From Pseudomonadota bacterium (lineage in GTDB: Bacteria > Pseudomonadota > Alphaproteobacteria > Rhizobiales > Hyphomicrobiaceae), in contig JAFECE010000009.1 of assembly GCA_018242295.1 (NCBI GenBank), positions 203,818-267,817 on the forward strand: a stretch of DNA of 64,000 bases, written 5' to 3'. Under the pieces are notes generated by a model that was given only the letters and a program-made list of their open reading frames with translations, was not told the DNA's origin and ran no database searches. Positions 26,778-36,347 of the stretch are shown here, in pieces (positions within the stretch are counted from its first letter, which is position 1; every line of letters begins with the position of its first letter). The position numbers and the translations under genes are program-made.

Positions 26778-27695
26778 TCAATCGTCTCGCGATGATTTCC
26801 CGCTCGCAATGCTTTTTCGGTCATCCGGTGAGGGGTTGATAACCACTGTCGATGTCCGGCCGGCAACGAGACGCAGTCCGTTCGGAACATCATCCAAAGC
26901 AATGCGCACAGGAATGCGCTGAGCAAGGCGTACCCAGCTGAAGGTTGGATTGACGTCAGCGAGCAAGTTGCTGCCATTGCTTCTGTCGCGATCTTCAATG
27001 CCGCCGGCAATGCTCTCGACATGACCGATGATCGGCCGGTCTTCGCCCATCATGCGAACAGTCGCTTTGTCGCCGACGTGGATCAGCGGTAGCTTCGTTT
27101 CCTCGAAATATCCGTCGACATGAAACGAATCCTGATCGATGAGCGCCGCGACACCCTTTCCTGCCGTCACGTAGTTTCCGGGCTTCAAATCGAAGTTCGT
27201 AATCGGACCATTGACCGAAGCGCGAACCTCTGACCGTGCGAGATTGAGCTTCGCCACATCGCGATCCGCCTCCGCCTGATGTAAATCCGCCTGCGCTTTC
27301 GCTTCGGTAGCCGTCACCTGCTCGACCTTCTGCTGGCTGACCGCAACACTGCTCATGGTGTGGTAGCGCACCAGATCCTTCTGGGCCGCCTCTAGTGTCG
27401 CCTTCTGTCCCTCGACGTTGGCTTCCGCCTGTCGCAGTGCCAGCAGGAACCGGTCCCGGTCGATGCGGAAGAGAACATCCCCTTTGTGAACGACCTGATT
27501 ATCCCGCACGAGAACGTCGGTGACGAGACCGGATACATCAGGCGCAATCGCGATGATATCCGCCCGCACACGGCCATCGCGCGTCCAAGGTTCGATCTCG
27601 TATTGGACCCACAGCCGCCATCCGGCAAAGATCGCAAATGCGATCGCAGCAACAGTCACGGTAAAGCGGCCGAGCTTGGATAAGAGGGAATTCAT
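26778..27695 (-). CDS. AaeA/HlyD-like efflux adaptor
   Basis: 305 residues. One N-terminal helix (FTVTVAAIAFAIFAGW) is followed by a lipoyl-like motif DVSGLVTDVLVRDNQVVHKG, a helical hairpin rich in Ala/Glu/Gln and the return GKGVAALIDQDSFHVDGYFE. This is the membrane-fusion plan of AaeA and EmrA. Its ATG overlaps the stop of the DUF1656 gene by one base. Together with the FUSC pump it probably exports aromatic acids. Confidence 0.9.
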   Translation of the reverse strand: MNSLLSKLGRFTVTVAAIAFAIFAGWRLWVQYEIEPWTRDGRVRADIIAIAPDVSGLVTDVLVRDNQVVHKGDVLFRIDRDRFLLALRQAEANVEGQKATLEAAQKDLVRYHTMSSVAVSQQKVEQVTATEAKAQADLHQAEADRDVAKLNLARSEVRASVNGPITNFDLKPGNYVTAGKGVAALIDQDSFHVDGYFEETKLPLIHVGDKATVRMMGEDRPIIGHVESIAGGIEDRDRSNGSNLLADVNPTFSWVRLAQRIPVRIALDDVPNGLRLVAGRTSTVVINPSPDDRKSIASGKSSRDD

Positions 27696-27898
27696 CAGTT
27701 AACCTTCAAAAAAATAACGCTCGCGCCAAGCAAGCAGACGTAAATGCAAAGATTGAACAACGACGGGTGCCAAACAAAACGATAGACGCCGAGGTATCGC
27801 AATCCGCGCGCCGTCACGCTCATCGCAACGTAGGCAAGGATTGCGCATACGAGAATGGACGGCACGAAGACGCCGAAGATGTTGAGTTCCGCGTTCAT
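27695..27898 (-). CDS. DUF1656 (AaeX-like) small membrane protein
   Basis: 67 residues with two membrane helices and the DUF1656 pattern LNIFGVFVPSILVCAILAYV, RFVWHPSLFNLCIYV. It lies between the pump and the adaptor, overlapping both (ATGA with the pump stop, TGATG with the adaptor start). DUF1656 proteins accompany AaeAB-type efflux systems; their role is unknown. Confidence 0.9.
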   Translation of the reverse strand: MNAELNIFGVFVPSILVCAILAYVAMSVTARGLRYLGVYRFVWHPSLFNLCIYVCLLGASVIFLKVN

Positions 27899-29928
27899 TC
27901 GGCGGCCTCGAGTATTTGCGGAGCGTGTGGGAGAGCCGGCGGCGCCGGTTGGCCTGGGAAGAGGCTACGCCTTAATCCGATAAGCCCGAGCAAGGCCTTG
28001 CGGGCGGAAGCGTCGCGCTGGTCCCGCACGACGTCGATTGCGCGATCGATCCCGTCGAGAAGTGCGGTCGGCACCTGTGCCGAATGGCTACCCGTATAAT
28101 GCCGCTTCAACATCATGAGAACAGCATCGACGCGGCGTCTCGAATACGCCGTGAGCCCCAGACGCGCGTGCCGAAGGTCGATGATATTAAACCCCTGCCG
28201 CAGTTCTCTGATCGCATCAGGGATTCTGTGGCCGGCAGCTTTCGCGCGTGGAGCGAGGAGGATCAGCCGGTCGAGCATGACGCCCGTCAAGCGCGCGTCC
28301 TGGGATGCATCCTCGGCATTCGCTATTTCGGAGAGCGTTGCTCTGTTCGCATTGGCAAGCCGGAGAATGCTCCATTCCGCGCCGACCGTGCGCAGCAGGG
28401 AAGCCATGACGGCGGCAAGACCCACGCCGCAGATCGTCGCGATGCTTGCGTTCATGAACCCGGCTGTATCCACACTGAAGTGTGCCTGGATGCCGACAGT
28501 CGCGATGCCATTAACACCCAAAGACAGGCCGATCAGAAATGTCTCTGGCTTCGACATGAGCAGACCGATCGTCAAGAGCGGCGGCGCGAGCACCAGCACC
28601 AGCGTTTCGAAGTTGTGGACGTGTGGAAGAACGCCGAAGACGTAAAGTCCGGCCATGGCCGAAGCGACGACGGCCCATTTGGCGAAGGCGACAATAGAGG
28701 GCACCGGATTGTCCTGAGCCGCAAATAAACTTCCGGCGACAGCAGCCATCATCGCCGCCACGCCGCCTTCCGGCCAGGCAAGCAAAATCCAGAAGGTGCA
28801 GCAGACGGCGATCGTCGCAAAGCTGACCATGGCTGACACGAACGCCTGACCGCGATCGCTATGGCGCGCCGGATTCGCAACACCGCCAATCTTATATGCG
28901 AAACCGGTCGAGCGAGGCGCAGTGTTTCCGGCCATAGCGGCCATCACCTGGAGACAATCGCTGCGGATTGCCGTCAGATCCCGCAGCCGCATCAGCAGGG
29001 TGAGTTCGAGCAGATCGCGCCACGTCCGTTGAACGCCGGGCGACGCGATGCGCTCGTCGATATCTTTGCCCAGGCGATCGAGCTCGTGTGAATCGGTTGA
29101 CCGCCCCGGCGTGAGCCAGCGATCCACGCGTTCCACAAAAGCCTGCACGGTGCCTGACGGGCCGCCAAGCGCAGCAAGCTCGCGGAGCCCGTCCGAAATC
29201 GACGACAAAACCGGAAGCAGCATGAGCATTCGCGGCTGGGTCTCACGAATGAGACGCGGCAGCTCCGGATGGCCACCCGTATCATAGACGAGGTGGCTCG
29301 CGAGATTTTCGATCTCGCCCGTATCGGCGGCGAGACGAAGACGGTGGGCATCGGCCTCAGTGCCTGCCTTGGCTCCAAGCGAGTCGCGTGCACTCGCATC
29401 GGCATTCTTTAGCCACGCCGTGAGCCGTTGCGTGACCGCCGTAACGACGGGGCGCGGAAATACAACGCTCGAGACCACGGCGGCACACACAATGCCGAGA
29501 ATGATCTCCTCCGTTCGGGCAAGCGCGACGTCGAATATCGCGTCAGGTACGTTGACGGTCGGAAAGCCGATCAGTGCGGCGGTATAGCCCGCCAGCATGA
29601 ACACGTAGCTCCTCGGGCTCCGATCGAGCAGGGATATATAGAGACAGAGGGCTGCCCAGCTTGCCATGGCGAGCACGAGCAGCACCGGCGCATTGGCGAG
29701 ATTGGGCACCATGACAACGGCGGCGACCGCGCCGATCAGCGTTCCCATCACGCGAAAGATGGCCTTCGATCGCGTCGCACCCGACAACGGATTGGACGCG
29801 ATATAAATGGTCGCCACCGCCCAGTAAGGATTAGGCAGCGAAATCCAAAGACTGACAAACAGCGCGAGTGAAGCAGCCGCGAACGTCTTTACGGAGAACA
29901 GCCACTGTTGCGTCGTGGGGAGGCCCAT
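27895..29928 (-). CDS. FUSC/AaeB-family efflux pump
   Basis: 677 residues from ATG 29928 (MGLPTTQQWLFSVKTF). Two blocks of about six helices flank a large cytoplasmic helical region, as in AaeB; the first block contains LPNPYWAVATIYIASNPLSG, the family signature. A longer frame reaches 30069 but would run through the probable operator region. It is first in a fully overlapping pump-DUF1656-adaptor operon and diverges from a TetR regulator. Confidence 0.9.
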   Translation of the reverse strand: MGLPTTQQWLFSVKTFAAASLALFVSLWISLPNPYWAVATIYIASNPLSGATRSKAIFRVMGTLIGAVAAVVMVPNLANAPVLLVLAMASWAALCLYISLLDRSPRSYVFMLAGYTAALIGFPTVNVPDAIFDVALARTEEIILGIVCAAVVSSVVFPRPVVTAVTQRLTAWLKNADASARDSLGAKAGTEADAHRLRLAADTGEIENLASHLVYDTGGHPELPRLIRETQPRMLMLLPVLSSISDGLRELAALGGPSGTVQAFVERVDRWLTPGRSTDSHELDRLGKDIDERIASPGVQRTWRDLLELTLLMRLRDLTAIRSDCLQVMAAMAGNTAPRSTGFAYKIGGVANPARHSDRGQAFVSAMVSFATIAVCCTFWILLAWPEGGVAAMMAAVAGSLFAAQDNPVPSIVAFAKWAVVASAMAGLYVFGVLPHVHNFETLVLVLAPPLLTIGLLMSKPETFLIGLSLGVNGIATVGIQAHFSVDTAGFMNASIATICGVGLAAVMASLLRTVGAEWSILRLANANRATLSEIANAEDASQDARLTGVMLDRLILLAPRAKAAGHRIPDAIRELRQGFNIIDLRHARLGLTAYSRRRVDAVLMMLKRHYTGSHSAQVPTALLDGIDRAIDVVRDQRDASARKALLGLIGLRRSLFPGQPAPPALPHAPQILEAAE

Positions 29929-29949
29929 CGCACGTCCCGAAATCGGGGT

Positions 29950-29999
29950 GCGGGTCTCATACCCGCGATTGAAACTTGATTGTTGCCCCGTACGGGTAT
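29950..29999. promoter_or_regulatory. Inverted repeats in the efflux/TetR divergent region
   Basis: A hairpin GCGGGT-CTCAT-ACCCGC (29950-29966) sits just upstream of the pump start, and ATACCCG (29959-29965) also matches CGGGTAT (29993-29999) in inverted orientation. Either could be the operator of the divergent TetR repressor. Confidence 0.4.
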
Positions 30000-30124
30000 A
30001 AATGAACCTACGGTCACTTTTGTCAATGCGGTGCGGTGGCCTTGAGCTTGCGTAAAATGCATGGGTCATAATCGCAAACGGCAGACCTCAAGGGCGAAAT
30101 CCCTCCAGGCTGATAGAAGGGCAT

Positions 30125-30790
30125 ATGCAAAAGAACACTCAGGATCTCCGTCAGGCAAGTCGCCGTCCCGTAGCGGTTCGGCGACGCGGTACAAGCCCAG
30201 AAAAGACGGCTCAGACGCGACAAACGATTGTCGATGCGGCGTTAGCGGAATTTCTCGAGAAAGGTTTCGCCGAGGCGACGATTGAAAGCGTTTCGAAGCG
30301 TGCGGGCGTCGCAAAGGGGCTGATCTACCGCTATTTTGAAGCCAAGGAAGCTCTCTTTTCCGCAGTTGTGCAGCAGGAGATCGTTCGCGCGCATATCGAT
30401 GTGGACGAGTCGAAAAGAAGTCCAGGCGAGAGCGTAGAAGCCTTTCTGCGTCGAACGCTCCTCGCATCCATTCGCAACATCGATAAGAAAAGCCGCGCGG
30501 ACATTGCTCGCGTCGTCATCGCTGAAGGCGCGCGGTTTCCGGCGCTTGTCGAGATCTATCGCCGGGACGTCATCGATCCGCTCACCGAGAAGATCAAACG
30601 TCTCGCGGTCTCGGCCAAAAAGTCAGGAGAGCCAGTAAACGGCCGAGTTCTCAAAAATCCACATCTTCTTCTGGCACCAATTTGGGCCGGCATCGTGATC
30701 AACAAATTTCTGGATAAGGCAAACCCCGTCGATATCGGCGAGATGTTTGAAACGCAACTCGACATGATCTTTTCCAGCGAACGTAAGTAG
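30125..30790 (+). CDS. TetR/AcrR-family transcriptional regulator
   Basis: 221 residues. The N-terminal helix-turn-helix reads TRQTIVDAALAEFLEKGFAE, then VSKRAGVAKGLIYRYFEAKE, a textbook TetR DNA-binding domain. The C-terminal helical domain would bind the inducer. It is divergent from the AaeXAB-like operon, so it most likely represses it and is released by an aromatic or toxic ligand; that is inference from position. Confidence 0.92.
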   Translation: MQKNTQDLRQASRRPVAVRRRGTSPEKTAQTRQTIVDAALAEFLEKGFAEATIESVSKRAGVAKGLIYRYFEAKEALFSAVVQQEIVRAHIDVDESKRSPGESVEAFLRRTLLASIRNIDKKSRADIARVVIAEGARFPALVEIYRRDVIDPLTEKIKRLAVSAKKSGEPVNGRVLKNPHLLLAPIWAGIVINKFLDKANPVDIGEMFETQLDMIFSSERK

Positions 30791-30802
30791 CCGTAGATCA
30801 AC

Positions 30803-31831
30803 TCAAGGCTCGTCCCTGAAGATATCCTGCAGAGAATTCGGGATCCACGATTTGCTCTTTGGCGGCGGAGTCTTTGCCGGAAGCGGCAGCTCCTCCTGCG
30901 GCGGAGGACCACCTAGAAAAAAGAGAAGCGGCGGAAAAGCCGGCTCCTGTTGCTCCACAACAACCGTTTCGACAACCGCTGGCGACATCCGGTTGACCCG
31001 GGGGACGCGGCGCGAATAAGCAAGTACGCGTTTGCCCCTTTCAACGGGACGCTTCGCCTGTACGAGTGGCACGGCCAGCGGCATATCGCTTTGAGCAGCT
31101 AAGCTTTCTATCCCTTCGGGAAAGCTCGCCGCATTGACCTCTGTCTTGAAGGACTCTTGTGGGTTCGTCGGCAAATCAGCGATCGCGTAATCCTGACTCT
31201 GGAACGGCAAGCTCCAACGCCGTTCGTCCATCACAAGCAACGGCAATTGACTTGCAGTCGCTTGCGGTGCCTCCGGTGAAGAGGCCGGCTTTACCGGATC
31301 CTCGGCAAGGGGCGTCGAATCCGCAATCTTCAATTCCGCAACGTCTTCGACGTTTTCCAAACGGAAGGAGTGAGGCTGGGATGCAAGCTGCAATCGCAGG
31401 CCGTCGCCAAAACTTAGGCGATCTACCGAGTGAAAAGGCGGCGGCGCTGTTTTTAACTGTTCCGTTCGCGGGAGGCCGATGGGCGAGAATAGAATCGCGA
31501 GCGGGAGGAAGAGCAGAACCAGTCCGACCCGCGTTATAATCTCTGTCTCCTTCGGCGTGGGACGGCGAATTGAAATTCTCGAGACGTTTTGACGGACGCG
31601 ATCGACCCACGCTTGCCACCCTTCGGCGATGGACGCGGCAAACTCCTTTGCACTGGAAAAAAGATGCGCGCGCGTGCTCTCTTCATCGGACGGTAAGGCG
31701 GAGAAAGGAACGGAAAATTCGTCGCCCTGTTCGGGTGTGGGCTCGCTCGGCTGCGATGAGCGCGTGAATCGCTGGCTACGAAGACGCCGAACAGTACCGG
31801 TGCCATCGTCGTTGTGAGCGTCGGCCGCCAC
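30803..31831 (-). CDS. Single-pass membrane protein of unknown function
   Basis: 342 residues. A polar Ser/Thr/Glu-rich N-terminus of about 100 residues precedes one membrane helix (VGLVLLFLPLAILFSPIGL), then a low-complexity outer region rich in Pro, Glu and Ala, including FPPLLFFLGGPPPQEELPLP. I find no enzyme motif. It converges with the TetR gene and is separated from the polysaccharide genes by about 380 bp. Confidence 0.6.
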   Translation of the reverse strand: MAADAHNDDGTGTVRRLRSQRFTRSSQPSEPTPEQGDEFSVPFSALPSDEESTRAHLFSSAKEFAASIAEGWQAWVDRVRQNVSRISIRRPTPKETEIITRVGLVLLFLPLAILFSPIGLPRTEQLKTAPPPFHSVDRLSFGDGLRLQLASQPHSFRLENVEDVAELKIADSTPLAEDPVKPASSPEAPQATASQLPLLVMDERRWSLPFQSQDYAIADLPTNPQESFKTEVNAASFPEGIESLAAQSDMPLAVPLVQAKRPVERGKRVLAYSRRVPRVNRMSPAVVETVVVEQQEPAFPPLLFFLGGPPPQEELPLPAKTPPPKSKSWIPNSLQDIFRDEP

Positions 31832-32212
31832 GTTGCGAGTCCTTGATTACAGAAAATGCTCTATTCAGCCGTCAATTAGCGAAAAATTTAAAGTGCTTCG
31901 GAAAGCAATACCTTGCGCCACGGAGCGCTGCAGGGGAATTGATCGAAAGGGTTGACGGATTATTTCCAATTGTCAGTGGACAGCGTATAATTAAATTGGG
32001 CGCCTGAATTCCCGCTATATTTTTTGGCGGAATGAACGACGTTTTCTGCGTGCGATCGTGAGAGGCGTGGGTGGCCAAATGTCCACAGATGCAGGATAAT
32101 CGGGTCAAACAAGTTGACGGTGAAGGCCGTTTTCTGCGAAAAGCCAATATGCGCGAACGAAGAACGGATGTTCGCGCCGGGCAATTTAACCAAGCCCACG
32201 ATTTGAGATCGG
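31832..32212. other. Intergenic region before the polysaccharide export operon
   Basis: No convincing gene. It is AT-richer than its surroundings. A TATAAT at 31986-31991 with TTCCAA 16 bp upstream is the best promoter candidate for the export operon, leaving a leader of about 220 nt. Confidence 0.4.
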
Positions 32213-33193
32213 GTGAACAGCTTTCACCCGTCGTTCGGTAGATTCCTCTCAAGCAAATATCGGTGCAGCCGCCTCTCCTCTTCACTGGCGATATGGCGCG
32301 CCGATGCCGCCACAGAAATATCCCTTCCTATAAATGAGTGGAGGAATCATCCGATTTCTCGATCTGAGCAAACGCATCTGCGCGTCCTCGAAGCCTCGCG
32401 CAGCGAACGGAATTACTGGTCCGATCTTTGGCATTACCGCGAGCTCTTCGCCATCCTTGCTTGGCGGGACGTCGCGGTCCGCTACAAACAGACGATAATC
32501 GGCGTCGCATGGGCAGTCGTCCGGCCTCTGCTGACTATGGTCATCTTCACGGTCGTATTTGGAAAGCTCGCGAAGCTTCCGAGCAATGGAGAAGTGCCGT
32601 ATCCGATCTTGGTGTTCGCAGGCATGCTGCCGTGGTTTCTCTTTTCCAGCATCCTCAGCGAAGCATCGAGCAGTCTCATCAATAACGCGACCCTGATCGG
32701 TAAGGTCTATTTTCCGCGCTTGATCGTACCGGCGTCAGCCGGAGTTGTCGCTCTCGTCGATTTCGCGATCAACCTCGCAATTCTTTTTGGTTTGATGGCC
32801 TGGTATGGGTACCAGCCGAGCTGGCACATTGTGTTCCTTCCGATTTTCATCGCGTTCGCGATTATCGCGAGCCTTGGGCCGGCGCTCTATATCACCGCGC
32901 TCAATGTCAAATATCGCGACGTCCGGTATGCCATTCCCTTCGCGATCCAGTTTGGGCTTTACGTTTCACCCGTCGGCTTTTCGAGCGAGATCATCCCTCC
33001 GGAATTTCGGTTCTGGTACAGTTTGAACCCGGTCGTCGGCGTCATCGATGGATTTCGCTGGAGCCTTCTCGGCGATGGAAGCCACCTCTATATGCCGGGC
33101 TTCCTCGCAAGCATCGGTGTCGCGGTCTTCATGATGTGGTACGGCCTCAGATATTTTCGCGGCGCCGAGCGCGCTTTTGCGGATCTCGTGTAA
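32213..33193 (+). CDS. ABC-2 type polysaccharide export permease (Wzm-like)
   Basis: About 326 residues from the GTG at 32213, though the first 50 residues look unlike the family and the true start may be a later non-ATG codon. The conserved part begins YWSDLWHYRELFAILAWRDV, RYKQTIIGVAWAVVRPLLTM, then six membrane helices with GMLPWFLFSSIL, GKVYFPRLIVPAS and YSLNPVVGVIDGFRW. This is the Wzm class exporting O-antigen or similar glycans. The ATPase gene follows 19 bp later. Confidence 0.9.
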   Translation: MNSFHPSFGRFLSSKYRCSRLSSSLAIWRADAATEISLPINEWRNHPISRSEQTHLRVLEASRSERNYWSDLWHYRELFAILAWRDVAVRYKQTIIGVAWAVVRPLLTMVIFTVVFGKLAKLPSNGEVPYPILVFAGMLPWFLFSSILSEASSSLINNATLIGKVYFPRLIVPASAGVVALVDFAINLAILFGLMAWYGYQPSWHIVFLPIFIAFAIIASLGPALYITALNVKYRDVRYAIPFAIQFGLYVSPVGFSSEIIPPEFRFWYSLNPVVGVIDGFRWSLLGDGSHLYMPGFLASIGVAVFMMWYGLRYFRGAERAFADLV

Positions 33194-33212
33194 AGCGCTA
33201 CGAGTCCGAAAA

Positions 33213-34478
33213 GTGACTGACATCGTCATTCGTGCCGAGAGGCTCGGCAAGCGCTACGTCATCGGGCATCGGACAGAGCGCGAGCGCTACACCGCACTGC
33301 GCGATGTGCTGACGCGTTCGACGACGCGACTGTTGCGTGCCGCCTTGGACGTCGCGCGTGGCCGCCAACTGATTGACGGCGACGAAAGGGAAGAGTTTTG
33401 GGCGCTGAATGATGTCTCGTTCGAATTGAAGCGCGGCGATGTCGTCGGCGTCGTTGGCCGCAACGGTGCCGGCAAATCGACGCTACTCAAAGTCCTTTCG
33501 CGCATCACCGAACCGACACGAGGGCGTGTTGAAATCAGGGGCCGCCTCGCGAGCCTGCTCGAAGTCGGAACCGGCTTTCATCCCGAGCTTTCGGGGCGCG
33601 AAAACATCTACCTCAATGGCGCAATTCTCGGCATGCGGCGCGCCGAGATCGACCGGAAATTCGATGAAATCGTCGCCTTCGCCGAGGTCGAGAAATTCCT
33701 CGACACGCCGGTCAAGCGTTACTCGAGCGGAATGTATGTCCGCTTGGCTTTCGCGGTCGCCGCGCACTTGGAGCCGGAAATTCTCGTCGTCGATGAAGTG
33801 CTGGCGGTAGGCGATGCCGAATTCCAGAAAAAATGCCTCGGCAAGATGAAGGATGTCGCGGGGCGGGGGCGCACCGTTATTTTCGTGAGCCACAACCTGG
33901 CGGCCGTCAAAGCTCTTTGCAACCGAGGCCTTCTCCTCGCAGGTGGTCGCGTTGCGCGCGATGACACGGTCGATGCTGTGATCAGGCAATACGTCAATAC
34001 GAGTGATGCCGCCTATTCGATTTCCTTCGAAGCGAACGCGTCGCGGCCCGCGATCTCTGCGATCGACGTCGATAGCGCAGAACTCGCCGAACGGAACCTT
34101 ATCGTCGATATCCACTTCGCTTCGCCGAAGCCTCTGCATACGGCCGTCGGTGGCATCGTCCTGCGAGCCGACACAGGCGAGGCCGTCTGGGGATCGAACA
34201 GCCGATTCCATCCGAGCCGGAATCCGGTCAGGGGCGTTTCGCGCGGCGTTCTGCGGTGCGAGGCGCGCCGATTGCCGATTCGCCCCGGGCGGTATTCGCT
34301 ATCGGCGTGGTTAGGCGATTGGCATGAAGATTATGACGCCAGGATTGACGTTCTGAATTTCAACATCGGCGCGGATGACGCGCATAGCCTGCTTCCGCCA
34401 GCGTCGGCCGTGGGCCATCTCGATTGGCCCGCCGAATGGGGCGCGGCAATCGAACCCAGAGAATCTGCCACCGCCTGA
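33213..34478 (+). CDS. ABC polysaccharide export ATPase with C-terminal glycan-binding region (Wzt-like)
   Basis: 421 residues from GTG 33213; a TTG at 33177 would overlap the permease gene. Walker A GRNGAGKST lies near 82-90, the signature YSSGMYVRLAFAVA precedes Walker B ILVVDEVLAVGD, and the switch His is in VIFVSHN. The last 160 residues form an added beta-rich domain like the Wzt C-terminal domain, which in some O-antigen exporters recognises a modified chain end. A methyltransferase follows and may make that end. Confidence 0.92.
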   Translation: MTDIVIRAERLGKRYVIGHRTERERYTALRDVLTRSTTRLLRAALDVARGRQLIDGDEREEFWALNDVSFELKRGDVVGVVGRNGAGKSTLLKVLSRITEPTRGRVEIRGRLASLLEVGTGFHPELSGRENIYLNGAILGMRRAEIDRKFDEIVAFAEVEKFLDTPVKRYSSGMYVRLAFAVAAHLEPEILVVDEVLAVGDAEFQKKCLGKMKDVAGRGRTVIFVSHNLAAVKALCNRGLLLAGGRVARDDTVDAVIRQYVNTSDAAYSISFEANASRPAISAIDVDSAELAERNLIVDIHFASPKPLHTAVGGIVLRADTGEAVWGSNSRFHPSRNPVRGVSRGVLRCEARRLPIRPGRYSLSAWLGDWHEDYDARIDVLNFNIGADDAHSLLPPASAVGHLDWPAEWGAAIEPRESATA

Positions 34479-34561
34479 TCGATGCGATGCCGCGAGTCTC
34501 AACGCGGAAGCGAAGAAGAATTGAGATGCTTCAGAGGAACCAACGCCGGTTGGAAACGCAC

Positions 34562-35311
34562 ATGAGCGAAATTCCCTACCACTTCCACCGCAACCTTCAC
34601 TCGCTCGCCGGAGCGAGGCACGCGCTCGCCTATCTTCTATCGGAAGGCACATACGCGAGTCTCCTCGACGTCGGCGCGGGTACAGGAAGCTGGCTCAAGG
34701 CCGCTCGTGAGATGGGCATCGACGATGTGGTCGGCGTCGATGGCGTCGCCGCCGCACCGGCCGATCTTCATGTCGAAGCCAGCCGGATCAAAACCTACGA
34801 TCTGCGCCAACCGCTATCGCTCGGCAGAAGCTTTGATGTCGTGCTCTGTCTCGAGGTCGCCGAACACCTTCATGAGGAATGGGCGGTCGTTATCGTGGAG
34901 ACGCTATGCGCGCACGGAAATTGCATATTCTTTTCGGCCGCGGCGCCCGGTCAGCGCGGCGAGCATCACGTAAACTGCCAATGGCCGACATACTGGCAAG
35001 CCTTGTTCAACGCGCGCGGTTACGTGTGCAATGACGATCTGCGTCCGATCATCTGGAACGACAGCATGATCGAACCTTGGTACCGGCAGAACATTTTCTC
35101 GGCACGTCGTGAACCAGAACGGGCCGGAAAGGAACCCCGTATCCAACACCTCATCCATCCCGAGATGACGCCTCATATGGATTTCCCGGACTCGCCCATC
35201 GCGCGACGGCATTCCGATCTCTCGCAAGGCAAATATCATCCGGCCCATTACCTGCGTCTTCTCAATCGATCTGTAGGCAAACGATATGGCGTGTGCCTGC
35301 CGGTTCGCTGA
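34562..35311 (+). CDS. SAM-dependent methyltransferase in polysaccharide operon
   Basis: About 249 residues from ATG 34562; an ATG at 34526 is possible. The SAM-binding motif LLDVGAGTGSWLKAARE is followed by VVGVDGVA and CLEVAEHLHEEWA, the class I methyltransferase order. C-terminal to it is PGQRGEHHVNCQWPTYW, common in methyltransferases of surface glycan loci. It lies between the Wzt-like gene and two glycosyltransferases, so a sugar or chain-end methylation is likely. Confidence 0.85.
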   Translation: MSEIPYHFHRNLHSLAGARHALAYLLSEGTYASLLDVGAGTGSWLKAAREMGIDDVVGVDGVAAAPADLHVEASRIKTYDLRQPLSLGRSFDVVLCLEVAEHLHEEWAVVIVETLCAHGNCIFFSAAAPGQRGEHHVNCQWPTYWQALFNARGYVCNDDLRPIIWNDSMIEPWYRQNIFSARREPERAGKEPRIQHLIHPEMTPHMDFPDSPIARRHSDLSQGKYHPAHYLRLLNRSVGKRYGVCLPVR

Positions 35312-35312
35312 T

Positions 35313-36341
35313 ATGGACGGAATCTCGGTCATCATCTGCGCGCACAATAGCGCTGAGCGCATCCGGCCGACGATCGATGCGCTCGCCCGCTGCCGGGCGA
35401 ATTTCCCAGTCGAAATCATTGTCGTCGATAACAATTCGACCGACGGAACCGCCGGACACGCCAAAGAAGCATGGGATGCATGCGGCAATGATCGCTTTGC
35501 GTTCTCGATCGTCGATGAGCCGCAAGCCGGCCTCGCATATGCGCGCCGTGCCGGAGTGCGTGCCGCATCGTTCGGCATCGTCGTCTTCTGCGACGACGAT
35601 AACTGGCTTGCCGAAGATTATTTGATGCATGCCATGAGGATTATGCGCGATCCTCACGTGGGTGCAGCTGGCGGCTGCTCGACGCCGGGGAACCCGGAAA
35701 ACTTGCCATCCTGGTTTTACACATTCTCGTGGGGCTTCGCCGTCGGTGTCCCGTTATCGCGAATTGCGCAACTGCCGGACGAGCCGGAAGCGGCGACGAG
35801 CGTCGATGCACTTTGGGGTGCAGGCCTCGTGACCCGGCGAGACATCATCAAATATCTGTACACATTGCCGGGCTTTCCCGCGCTCAGTGGTCGAAAGGGA
35901 GCAGAACTCCTCTCAGGCGAAGATCTCGAGATATCGGCGTGTCTGTTGGGCGCCGGATTCAAATTGCTTTTCAGCGAAAGCCTGCGGTTCAAGCACGATA
36001 TCGCGCCGAAGCGGCTGACGACGCACGCTTACGCAAAACGCCTCTTCACCAATTTCGAACGGGGCTTTATGGTTCACGGACAATATACGAAAATGATCCA
36101 AGCCTTCGAAAATCCGTCGCGGGCCGCGTTCATTGGCTGCGCCCGCATAGTCAAGCACTTGCTCCTCGGCCGACTGAACCGCGAGTCTCCGCTGTCGTTG
36201 CTCGCGGCGCTTCGCCTGCCGGCCTTGCTGACGAGCGATCAACGGCGAATATACGAGACGGTGCGGACCCTGCGCATGCTCAGCTCGCAGAACGTCTCGA
36301 CGCAGGTATTGCAGAACGTCGGATCGGAAAGTCCGGCCTAG
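35313..36341 (+). CDS. Family 2 glycosyltransferase
   Basis: 342 residues from ATG 35313, one base after the methyltransferase stop. The GT-A domain opens SVIICAHNSAERIRPTIDAL, with IIVVDNNSTDGT and the metal motif FCDDDNWL; LSGEDLEISACLLGAG is the acceptor-side acidic motif. No processive QxxRW is seen, so it likely adds single sugars. The operon points to repeat-unit or cap assembly. Confidence 0.9.
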   Translation: MDGISVIICAHNSAERIRPTIDALARCRANFPVEIIVVDNNSTDGTAGHAKEAWDACGNDRFAFSIVDEPQAGLAYARRAGVRAASFGIVVFCDDDNWLAEDYLMHAMRIMRDPHVGAAGGCSTPGNPENLPSWFYTFSWGFAVGVPLSRIAQLPDEPEAATSVDALWGAGLVTRRDIIKYLYTLPGFPALSGRKGAELLSGEDLEISACLLGAGFKLLFSESLRFKHDIAPKRLTTHAYAKRLFTNFERGFMVHGQYTKMIQAFENPSRAAFIGCARIVKHLLLGRLNRESPLSLLAALRLPALLTSDQRRIYETVRTLRMLSSQNVSTQVLQNVGSESPA

Positions 36342-36347
36342 CGCTCC

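Noticed and set aside
31872-32285. 137-codon minus-strand frame before the export permease
   Set aside because: Overlaps the start of the conserved permease gene, is Cys/Arg-rich without pattern, and has no ribosome site.
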